This document shows, piece by piece, positions 1-64,000 of a stretch of 64,000 nucleotides of DNA. Below the pieces are notes generated by a model. That model saw only the letters and a program-made list of their open reading frames with translations. It searched no databases and had not been told where the DNA came from. Position 1 is the stretch's first letter, and the number at the start of each line of letters is the position of its first letter. This stretch comes from Macrocystis pyrifera. Its lineage: Eukaryota; Sar; Phaeophyceae; Laminariales; Laminariaceae. The stretch is taken from NCBI GenBank assembly GCA_031763025.1, contig JASSKH010000017.1, positions 5,675,361-5,739,360 on the forward strand, read 5' to 3'. The position numbers and the translations under genes were made by a program.

Positions 1-3000
1 GCACTCCTTTCCGTCTGAGGTTTGACTTCCTGGAGGCGTGTTTCCCTGGGCATTTCTCATCATCGTCCCCTTTTGTTAGGTCGACTGACAGCTCGGCATG
101 GATCCTGTCTTTGCTCCGCATGTCAGCCTCCCTGGCAATCCTCTTCAAGGCAACCCTCCCCGTTCGGCATCAATCCATTGTCTATCGGGCCTCTCGACGG
201 CTACCCTAGCAATGCCCTGTTGCACCGAACCGCTGTAACAGATGTACCAGGATACCCCATATCTCTTCGAGTACTGACCCATTTTGGCTACACGATGGCC
301 TCAATGGTAGCCCTACACCATGCAGAGACTCTACTGATAGCGCTTTGCCGACCCGGAACGTGTGCGGCAACCACGTCGCGGTGTCGCAAATACGGTATTT
401 GCGACACGCGTGTCGCAAATAAGCCTTATTTGCGACACCGATCTGAAACGTTTTGCGGGTGCAGGATGCCAGATATCTCCTCGAGTCCTGGCCTGTTTTG
501 GCAATGCGATAGTTTCAATGATGGCCCTGCACCATGCCAACACATCTCTGGCGGTGCGGAGCCAATCTGAGGTATGTGCCGCGAACGTGACGCGGTGTCG
601 CAAATAAGAAACTACGACACCGGTGTCGCAAATAGCATTACCCTCGAATATTATGTACAGTAGTCCCGGTATGTGCGTAGTGGCCTGTGTGTGGCTTGTG
701 AGAAACCATGGGCTATTTGCTTGTTGTGCTGACGAGGTGCGGGCTATATTTCCTGCTTGTTTTACTTGCCTGTTGATGATATACGGACTCCTTTATTGCC
801 AGCTACTTCATATTTCTACTGGCAAAGGCCTCTGAGTTGGCAGCCGATAGCCTTATATAGAGAAATAAAAACATGCCAGCACCGGTGGAAGAAGGGCTCT
901 GTTCGGTAAAAAAAGGGCCGATAGTTACGAATATAGCTGCAAGTGACACCGACGTCACTTTTCCTGAAACGAAAGCGGGGTAAGAATATGCTAACCGTCA
1001 GACATTTTTCGGAGAGAAGAAAAGCATGATAGCTGTGAAAGCGCCAAAGTTTACTAGGTTCGAACATGAAGAAAAAGGAACAAACTTTCGGGAGAATAAA
1101 CGGCAAAGTTCATGCGGACCACTCCATACGATTGTATACCTTAGTCTCCTACCACCAAGTATCAGGTATTCTTGTTCTCTAATCAGCCAAAACCGCCCGT
1201 CCCAGTCCCGCTCTTCCTCCAGGCCCCGCTTGCTTGTCGATTTTCCGATGACGACCCGAGGCGGGTCCTTTCTACAGCGCAGCACAGCGAAGCACATCAC
1301 AGATATTTAGGAGAGATACCGATCTTGTTCGGCGCGCGTCAAGGCATCTTTTGGCGTTGTTAGTTTATTGTATGTTGGGGGGCGGTCAGTCAAGGGTTCA
1401 AACCGCGGTCTCCTAGAGCAAGCAGTAGGTAGTATACATTTTTGTATTATATGGATGATATATGATTGGAATGGCCCCTGCACTTTGTCAGAAATATGGC
1501 AAAGAAATAATTAATACATGACAGGACACTGATTTTCCAATGAGGACCCGAGGCGAGCGCTTCCTACTAAAAGCACTGAACATCTATAATATACGTACTG
1601 CACTACAGTAATTATATCAGCCAGCAGCGGGCACCGACCTTGACAATATATGCCATATGTACTGCAACAGTACAGTAGTAAATGGAAGCTCAGATCGTGG
1701 TCGAGGCTCATAACCTATTGACTACGAATTAGTAGCCTTAGCCTCGACGAAGTTCGGACAGTAATATCTCGCCGTTCATCACCGAGTGAGCCCATCGTCG
1801 CCTACAGCACCACGCTGATACATACGCGACACCCTGTACCATGGGAACCAGCGTTGGTTTCGCTTCGACCGATAGTTTGTGCGTAATTTCCGAACGATGA
1901 TGGTACTACAGCAGTATACCGATTCCTGCCAAGAGATACGGCGGAGTTGAGAGCACGACTTGCGACATCAGTCAGGGTATTCGGGTGGGTCACGTAGCTC
2001 AAGGCTACTTACTCGTCGTAGGGCACTACGAAGAGCAGCCGAGACCTGTGGTGCAGGCCGCTTGTCCGCGGCATTGGCGCCAATCGGCAGGGGACCACAA
2101 ATCATCGATAACCATTTCCATGATTTTAATCTTTCAGAGCAGATAGATTCCTGATCTGTATGATCAACAATAGGACATGATGCCTGGGTTGGATCTGTAC
2201 GACAGATCTTGCACAACATCCAATAACAGCAGGTTAGGATCTGTCCGACGCGTGGATCATCTGGAAGAATAGGGTAGGTACATAGGTCTGGAGCCACCTA
2301 CTGTAGTAAGTGAGGCAAGATAATCGAACAAAGCTGATTTTGAACTTCAAAGGTTCTCAGTGCCTTGTCAGAGAAGAGACCCTCCAGTATTGGGGAAGCA
2401 TTAATGCGGCAACGTTATACCGCGTTGTTGCTGCTGCATGTACCGGGGAAATATTGATGAGACAATGGCAGCAGCAACGACGTTGCGACGCGCTGCTCAT
2501 GCTGCGAAACACTGCGGGATTACTGGTTCGGCAGCAGCAGCAAAGTTACCGCGCTGCCGCATGGACATGGGTGCGCTCTTCTTGCAGACCCACCACCTGT
2601 AGAGGAATAAGAAGAGCAGCTTCGGTCTCTTTCTTTTTCTTTGATCGATTGTTCGTGTTCGGGAATCGTCATACCATGGACCGGACAGCAAATCTCGGGG
2701 GTGAAAAGTCCTGGCGAGGGACCGCACCCCACCTTAAGCACAGCAGTCCAAACCGAGTCAACACTAAAAAGCTACAACAACAACGTCATCTGATCCACTC
2801 CCACCTTCCACCTCTCCCTCCTACCGAAGCAGCTTCGTTCTTCTCCTCTCATATTTTTCTGAAACATCTCGAGAATCTTTCCTTGATCTCAAGAATCTTT
2901 CCTCATCTCGAGAAATCGTCCCCTATCTTTTTTTTGTCTCTAGAGAAATCTCTCCATATTGACGACAATACTTTCCTCTAATTTCTCGAGAATCTTTGCG

Positions 3001-3225
3001 TGTCTCAGGAATAGTTCCGTGTGCTTTTTCACAGCTTGCTCTTTTTTTGTGCCTTGCGGTTAAGGTATATGGCATGGCGAGGTCAACATTATTTTTTAGA
3101 CGAAAACAACCAAAAAGAGGCGACGCTACGCCGCTGCTACTGTACTCGTACATCATCGTCATCTGTCATGCACCTACTCACTCGCCCGCCCGCCCAGATG
3201 GGAGAGTCGCTCGAGGGGTGGCAAC

Positions 3226-3259
<34 letters not shown>

Positions 3260-4466
3260 CCCTCTTCCAACCCCTTTGTCTTCCGTCACACCAAAATTGA
3301 TCACATCTGAGCAGACAAAACCTCTTTCCGCAAGAACACCACAGAGCAGCACCACAGACGCAGAGCGACCGCAACGCGAACGCAGAAAGAGGATAAAAAG
3401 CCAGATCCGAACAACGGTTGACAGGTCGATCGAAAAGGGGCGACGCACGCATTTTTTTTTTGCATTTGACGCCAAAAAACTTCGCATCATTTTCTTCTCC
3501 GTAGTCACCGTGGCTTCTTGTCGTCATCGTTACCATCCGACTCCCCCCCCCCCCCCCCCCCCCGCCCGCCCACCCCCTCTCCCTCTCCCTCCTCTGCCAC
3601 ACACCACACTGCAGAGAGAGACGGAGTACTACCGAACTTCCGACCATGGGGATACAAGCAAGACGAGCCACAAAACGTAAAAAAAGAAAACCATTCCCCG
3701 CTTCCGAACCCCCCTCCATCCCTTAATAACGAGTCATCATCCAATAATGTAAGCCATACCCCCCACACACCATCAACGAACCTCGGTTCATCCTTTCCGG
3801 AGAGAGCCCCCCCCCCCCATCCCCCCTCACATCGAAAACCCGGAAGCAGAACTTTGAAACGGAACCAACGCAAAAAACAGACCCAAAAACGGGGGTTTTC
3901 GAGTTGCTTTGGCATTTCGATTGATTGTTTCATCATATATAGGGCTTTTGACACATGGAAAACCTTGTACGCGTCAGCTGGGGCAGCGGCGGGGGGGTGG
4001 GGGGAGGTGGGTGTTGGGAGGGGGGAGGCCAGGCCAGGCGAAACAAGGCCGAGGGCCAGGCGAACCGATAAACGGTTTGAACAACATGACCGGCGACACC
4101 AGACCGCCCACCTGGACCCGATTGGGTTATAAAGCCCGCCACGGTCGGTCGACTATAGTTTGGTCGTTTCTTCCGATCAATCAATCGACAAGTGGTTATA
4201 GTCCCCTTCTTGTCGGTAGCGCGGGGCGGGGGGGAGGAGGCATGCTCGACAACAGGCCAAGCACCAGAAGGAGATACATCTTCCACCTTCCTATTCACGC
4301 AAGGACAAGAAAAAGGCAACTTCGAGAGTTTTTTCAGATCTCCTACCGCCCGCCCCCCCCCCCCCCCCCCCCCCCCCCCGTCCCCAATCCCGCCTACTCC
4401 AGAGCACGCGTATATTCCCCGCGCAATGACCGCAGAGCATTATTTCAACGCCCCGGTGACACCTGC
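1..4466. other. left flank, no supported gene
   Basis: Downstream of the gene. It holds a diverged tandem repeat at its left end, C/G homopolymers (3,228-3,256; 3,541-3,563; 4,352-4,379) and T/A-rich stretches. The open frames here are short, differ in composition from the gene's exons and resemble no family I know. The 3' untranslated region must begin below 4,467, but I cannot place its end. Confidence 0.6.
245..640. repeat. diverged tandem duplication with palindromic TGTCGCAAATA motifs
   Basis: Two ~150-bp blocks (about 245-395 and 463-608) share the same word order, including ATATCTC, CGAGT, CACCATGC and CGCGGTGTCGCAAATA at the end. Between and after them the motif TGTCGCAAATA and its complement recur as hairpins (381-445, 594-640). 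Confidence 0.65.
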
Positions 4467-58909
<54,443 letters not shown>

Positions 58910-59489
58910 GAAGGATCGAACCCTCTGGGTAAATTGTTCAAGGGGAGGCAGCCCCTCTCTGTGCCCTCGCGCTGGAAGGGCGACGTTGCCCGAACCCCGG
59001 ATTTCACCACCGTGAAGGCATGTTTGTTGTATAAAATATAGAGAGGTTTTGGGTTTGAACGTCCTGCGCATCGGCACATCGTGCTATGCTACACCATGAG
59101 ACAGAGCGTCTGTAAGACTATCCATGCTATGTGCTGCAAGTTTTAGCGGCCGCTCTCCCTCCCTCTATCTCTGGTGAGACTGTGAGGGATCCACGCCGGG
59201 CAAGACTCTTGCGAGAATAGAGTCTATGAAAGAGGTTGGATAATTCCGTCGCAACCGCCTGCAAAACCAGAAACAAGATTTGTCAGCTACCTGGTATACT
59301 ACAGCAGATACGTATTTATTGATAGACCTTCTTCAACGAAAAAAAATACGAAAATCAACGCCGAAACTTCAGTGCAATTATTTTTTTACCCGGTACCTGG
59401 TACAATTTTTGGCTGATATCTTGATCGGGTCTGCTGTGCCTTGCCAACCGGTTGGGGTGGATCCATTTTTTGTACAAGGCACGCACACC

Positions 59490-59572
59490 GCTTTTTGTCC
59501 GGAAATGTAACGACCGTTTGTGTGTTGATTTGGATGTCCAAACGGTTCTTATTGAAGGCCCACACACCAAGA
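59490..59572. mobile_element. MITE family C, copy 7
   Basis: GTCCGGAAATGTAACGACCG TTTG ... CCAAACGGTTCTTATTGAAG. Confidence 0.65.
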
Positions 59573-60299
59573 AAAACCTTTTTGTTTTGTTTGGGTTATG
59601 GATACTGAGAATGCTGTGTGTGTTGTCGAGTAAGTAGTATTAATATAATAGTACAACAACAACAACATTCTCCCTCATGCTTCTAACTATCTATGTACCA
59701 ACCGCCAACTGCTGCGTGTAATAAGATCAAGATGCTAGGTTTTGGGTCACTTATTATGTGCGTGATTATTCTTCTGAAAGAATGCAATGCGGTACGTACG
59801 AGCTTCGAACCTTTTTTTGTGTCATACTCGTATGACTCGATGTTTGAATAGCACTATTAATAGGAATAGGAATCACAAACTATTTATAACTGCTGTTTTG
59901 CAAAAATAAAATTACCACGATTTCAGACGACTTCACTAACTTTTCGTTGATTTGCAACAATTTTGATTGATTTTTACTGTCGTCGTCGTGCGAGCGAAAT
60001 GGATGATCGATGTCGAAGGTCGAAGGTCTAAAATGGCGCGTTCGACCATGCTTGTGTGTTGGTACACCACAGGTATCGCGGTATGTGGTCTACGTAGCGC
60101 GTTTTTATCAGATAGTCGTATTAATAGCGGTATTATAGCGGCATAGCCTACCGGTATTATTACCTCTGCTCTGGCGAGAGGAGCATTATGTAATACGTCA
60201 CATGTAGTAGTTTCGTTGTTGTTGGAAGGAACACACAGCAGTACCACCCCAACAACAAATGTAGAGGGGAAACGGGGATACCATGACTCAAGCCCATCT

Positions 60300-60396
60300 T
60301 TAACCCTTTTAGTACTGCAGTCCCGTTATCGAGACAAAACACTTGGAATTAGAGTGGTTTGTACCCAAATCAGGACTGCGGTACTAAAGGGGTTAA
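60300..60396. mobile_element. MITE family B (piggyBac-like), intact copy
   Basis: 97 bp bounded by TTAA at both ends, with inverted arms CCCTTTTAGTACTGCAGTCC and its counterpart CAGGACTGCGGTACTAAAGG GG. TTAA target duplication and CCCTTT ends are hallmarks of piggyBac-type elements. Confidence 0.88.
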
Positions 60397-62924
60397 GGGC
60401 CGTATATATAAGCAGAGGTACAGAAAATCGGTACCAGGGTACGATAATCCATCCGGCGAAGTCGGAGAATGGATCGAAGATGCGGCGCTTCGCAACCACT
60501 CCCACACCTCTGTAAGTTGCAACGCGAAAGCTCGTTACAAAATCTGCAGCCTGCGGGAAGCAGACGACGAAACGAGAGTTAAAAACGAACGGCAATAACG
60601 CTGGCGAACGGGGACGCCAAGACATGATACCTGGTGAAGGTTTTGTGTACACCGTAGGTGCCATGATATTAATTCGTCATGCAACAATGGCATCACGAAT
60701 GGTCGACAAGAAAACATGGAAAATAGAGGCACAGAGTAATACCGAGTACCAGATGATAGGGAGTAGGCATTTACCATGAAAGCAAAATACATTATTTTAC
60801 TATTAACAATAGCATGCCCTCTGACATTGCCCTTGATCCCTCAATGCCAGTGGGAAAAAGGAACCCAACAGAAAAACAAACAAGTAAGGCTAAATTTCCC
60901 GAGTTACGTTGACTTTCTTTAAAATTACCTGCCTCCACCATCAAATCGATCTACTCACTGCGAGTACTGTTGCCCATTCTACACGCATATCATATGACCT
61001 GGAATATGCCTGCGCCTCCTAGGCCGCATCCAGGCTCCGTCCCTACGCCACGTCACCCCCCCCCCCCCCCCCCCCTCCTCCTCCGCCTCCTGGCGACTCC
61101 GCAGTTAGAGTTTCAAGCGATACATGTTATGATACTGCTATGTATGAGGTTGAAAGCCCCGCAAGCTTGATCTTAACATACAACGCCCTCAAGGTGACCG
61201 CCTGCCTGTATGGTAACCGAGACTACCTGCAAGAAGAGGCGCTCTCCTTGCATCATGATTCCCTTTCTAGCAAGGGACCCTCCATCCCTTCCCCCCACTA
61301 CACTTACTTGTCGCCGAGACTGCTCTACCTTCTCCCCCACGAGACGCCCAAATGGTCCCACCTCGAAAGTGGTGAGTTCGTGGCGGTGCTCGTCGGAGGA
61401 CGCTTGCTCCGGACGAGCGTACGTAGTGCTGCCGCTTGCTGCGCGCCTTGGGGGGCCAACTGATCCGTCGTGGTTAGCGCTGCCGCCGCCACGCAGGTGA
61501 ACCCTTTCTTGCGGGGTCTACAGCCAGACGGACCCCCGATTGCGCTTGTTGTGTTGGATATGCCTGGTGTATCGTAACTACTGAAGAACTGCAGCAGTCT
61601 ACTTTAGATTGTGAGCGCTGACTGCTAGCGCAATGATTGGGGTTTTATCTCTAATATGGGTTGCATTTATCCGTAGTAAAAGTAGGGTGGCCTTGCCGCC
61701 GCGGTGCTCGGGGTTTCGCGTGTCCCAAAGACCACCCCACCACCTCTCCTCCTGATGATGATGGCGACGTCCATCCTCAGGTTCCTCAGGTTCCGATCCG
61801 CCGTAAAGGGCTCCCCACTTTCAACTTGGTCAGGGATCCCAAGCCGCTTGCGAGAGAGGGCGCGAGATCGATCGCGTGCAGAAGAGGCTGAGTAGTGCTG
61901 GTTCGCCTACGCCCCCGGCTGTGGGGCAGTTTTAGGTGCTTGCGTGTCCACGTCGACTGCGTCGCAGCAGGGCACCTCGCCGTCACACATCAAACTACTC
62001 CGCAAAACCCACCATCCGTCTTCATATCCCCGCGAACTCTGGGGGGGATTGTGACTGGGAACGAGTCCGTTGGCCGCGCCCGGATGCAGGCGAATTAGCC
62101 AGTCCCAGCCCCCTCGAGACCTCTGTAGCGATCGCTGTAAGCGAAGACTCTTGTCTCCATCCCCCCCAGCTGGTTGTCCGACCCCGGTGGACGTGCCGTC
62201 TAGGGGGATGCCGGTCCAGCGTAGAGTAGTAGCTGTGTGCGCGGCGTGACGGCCTCGGTTCACGAGCTTGCTCGAATTGTTTTGGGCTTTTCCGGTAGTT
62301 ACTACTGTGGTGACCACGTCGTGCGCCGCCAGCATATCGACCTCTAGGGCCGGCCGGGCATTGGGGCGGCGCCTTCCTCCTCCGTGTTAAGACCCCGGTC
62401 CAAGCAAGATTCGGGAACGATGCCAGCCATCGCTTCCTTTGGGACAGTCCTTCAAGTTTGTCTCGAATCTCCCTCACGCTCGTTCCGAGCCGGGTGGTGC
62501 TGATGCTCGACTCAGGGAGCACGCTCCTAACTCGCGTTTGTTATCGATCTATATGTACCCGTTGGGCTATTTTAGTCACGAGACTAAAATAGAGAGGACG
62601 CTCGAGCGCGAAAGGCAGGGAAGCGCACGACAAAAAATATGCAACCACGCCTAGTCGACAAGTCTCCTCGTATTCTTATATGTGCAATGATTGTTTTTGC
62701 TACCGATGATCTTGCCGTACGTAGATCATCGTGCAGTAGATTCGACATCGAAAGAATATACAAAAGGACGTGATAGTCTTTGTATATGCCAACACACACA
62801 CCCCTGAAAAGGTCATCATGAAAAACAAACCAGTGGAAGTGGGATTTCTGGACGAATGTATGAAAAACTTTTTTTGCTTCTCATTTTTTTCTACATGGTT
62901 ATTTATAGTATACCTTCCCTTCCC

Positions 62925-64000
62925 GACAGACTCGCATCTTGACACTAGAATTAAGAGATGTATCCTGATGAATGTGATAGTACCAAAGCTAGAAAATGCA
63001 GGAGGAGTATGAGAAGGGATTGTGAAGTTCGTAAAACAGTTGGCAACAGTACAGACGACAGCAGCTAAAAATTTGCTACGAGGTGCTCAAGTACGATGAG
63101 CAATGCAGTATTAACAGCACAACTGGGAATGTACCCACTCAAGACGAATAGAGACATGAGAAAGTTGGAATGGCGATAAAAAGTAGGGAACATGCAAAAA
63201 AACAGGTTGCCGGCCATATTTTATTGAGCTGTATGGGAGAAAGTAGCGAGAGGGCGAACTGGAATAAGGTCGGATAGCGTAGTTGAGAAAGTACTCAAGG
63301 ATATAAGCGGAAACCAAGAACAGATGATGTCCGCAGAAAAGTTTGGGAGGTAGAAGACAGAGGTAGAAGAAAGGGTAGAAGGAAGGGAAAGGCTAGCGCT
63401 CGTAAGAAACGAAGTGAAACAGGATAAACACTCAGAGATGTACGGGCGGTTAAGCGAAGGGGTCGGAATGAAAACGTATTTGCACGGCCCAATGGACTTC
63501 GCGAAAACGCTGGAGCTGCGATTTCGTGTAGGGGACCTGGACCTGCTAGAAAGAAGAAAGAGGTATACCAGTAGCCGGCAGAGGAGGAAGTGGATGCACA
63601 GATGTGCCCGTGTGGCAAGGCAATAGAGAGTAGAAACTCACATAGTAGGAGAATGTGAAACTTACAAGGAGGAACGGGAGGTGTTAGTAGAGGAGACGAG
63701 GGATATAGGCGAATGTGACACGAAGGATTTTGGTACACTATTACGGGGGGCCATAGTAAATAGGACCAAATATTGTTAGTAAAAATATGAAAATATATGG
63801 GTGTTTGTGTCTACCGTAGGTACTATTAACTATGGTCCCCCGTAATAGATAGCAGCGAGAAAACGACCGGGGAGATAGATGGTGGCCACAGGCGGTGAGA
63901 CAGGAAGGTCATAATATTACTGTAGCAAAAAAATTCTATATTACATATGGAAACTATGTATTGAGCGCCCAACTGTTGGAGGTGTCTCTAACGCGCGTAG
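62925..64000 (+). mobile_element. LINE (non-LTR retrotransposon) C-terminal coding remnant
   Basis: Broken plus-strand frames read RIKRCILMNVIVPKLENAGG, then AQLGMYPLKTNRDMRKLEWR, LELRFRVGDLDLLERRKRYT, MCPCGKAIESRTHIVGECET and, beyond a MITE, KKILYYIWKLCIERPTVGGV. The CPCG...H...C cluster resembles the zinc-knuckle after the reverse transcriptase of many LINEs. Several frameshifts and stops; cut by the window end. The same C-terminal end is seen in the fragments at 29,827, 38,385 and 46,945. Confidence 0.8.
63741..63845. mobile_element. MITE family A, copy 10 (inside the LINE)
   Basis: TTACGGGGGGCCATAGTAAA ... TTAACTATGGTCCCCCGTAA, flanked by TA; it splits the LINE coding remnant. Confidence 0.92.

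Larger units (their letters stand above)
58910..62924. other. upstream flank of eIF4G, no supported gene
   Basis: Region where the promoter and 5' untranslated leader of the gene should lie. TATAAAATATAGAG occurs at 59,029-59,042 on the + strand, which is not the gene strand. A family C MITE (59,490-59,572) and a family B MITE (60,300-60,396) are present. Short open frames at 60,970-62,520 on both strands have no family features I recognise. Confidence 0.6.

Noticed and set aside
22..570. 182-codon plus-strand open frame at the left edge
   Set aside because: It runs through a tandem duplication with hairpins and has no recognisable protein features.
58911..58921. tRNA box B match (GGTTCGATCC) next to the eIF4G start codon
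   Set aside because: Stem pairing around it is poor and no box A is visible at the right distance; probably coincidence.
61907..62522. Overlapping open frames of 140-166 codons in the right flank
   Set aside because: Several frames on both strands are open at once and none resembles a known family, which indicates GC-biased noise rather than a gene.

Overview
This window looks like nuclear DNA from an intron-rich eukaryote with a repeat-laden genome. Nearly all of it is taken up by one very long gene on the minus strand, running from about 58,909 (start codon) down to 4,467 (stop codon). I assembled it exon by exon from splice sites, reading phase and family motifs. It encodes a translation initiation factor eIF4G-type scaffold of roughly 2,150 residues in about 28 exons: about 6.5 kb of coding sequence inside about 54.4 kb. 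The taxon is an inference. A stramenopile such as a brown alga fits the long introns, GC-rich Ala/Gly/Gln-rich exons and heavy repeat load, but nothing in the window proves it.

Gene layout from N- to C-terminus: a Ser/Gly/Ala N-terminus (exons 1-2), glutamine-rich low-complexity exons (3-7), a long Gly/Pro/Ala exon with an RIRDP-like segment (8), four Ala/Lys/Glu cassettes (9-12), an exon with a canonical eIF4E-binding motif YSQLELI (14), an RGG-like glycine tract leading into the MIF4G domain (15-22), a linker plus MA3 domain (23-25), and a C-terminal W2-like domain (27-28). Reading phases agree at almost every junction. Exons 8, 15 and 23 carry frame breaks in or near G/C runs, which look like consensus errors rather than gene death.

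The introns are a museum of small mobile elements. Three palindromic MITE families are present: A (TA target sites, about 10 copies), B (piggyBac-like, TTAA target sites, about 7) and C (about 7). There are also two copies of a tRNA-derived SINE, 3' pieces of a LINE, and about 14 copies of a non-autonomous retroposon whose last ~90 bp resemble the LINE 3' end. Both retroposons end in poly(C) (poly(G) on the + strand when they lie in minus orientation). This accounts for many of the long G/C homopolymers, and several elements sit head-to-tail inside each other's tails.

Other repeats include a 1.1-kb, 22-bp minisatellite, a ~430-bp tandem satellite, several short minisatellites, and partial copies of the gene's own exon edges inside adjacent introns. 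The left flank (1-4,466) and the right flank (59,000-62,900) hold no gene I can support. The right edge (about 62,925-64,000) is a decayed LINE C-terminal region interrupted by a family A MITE.
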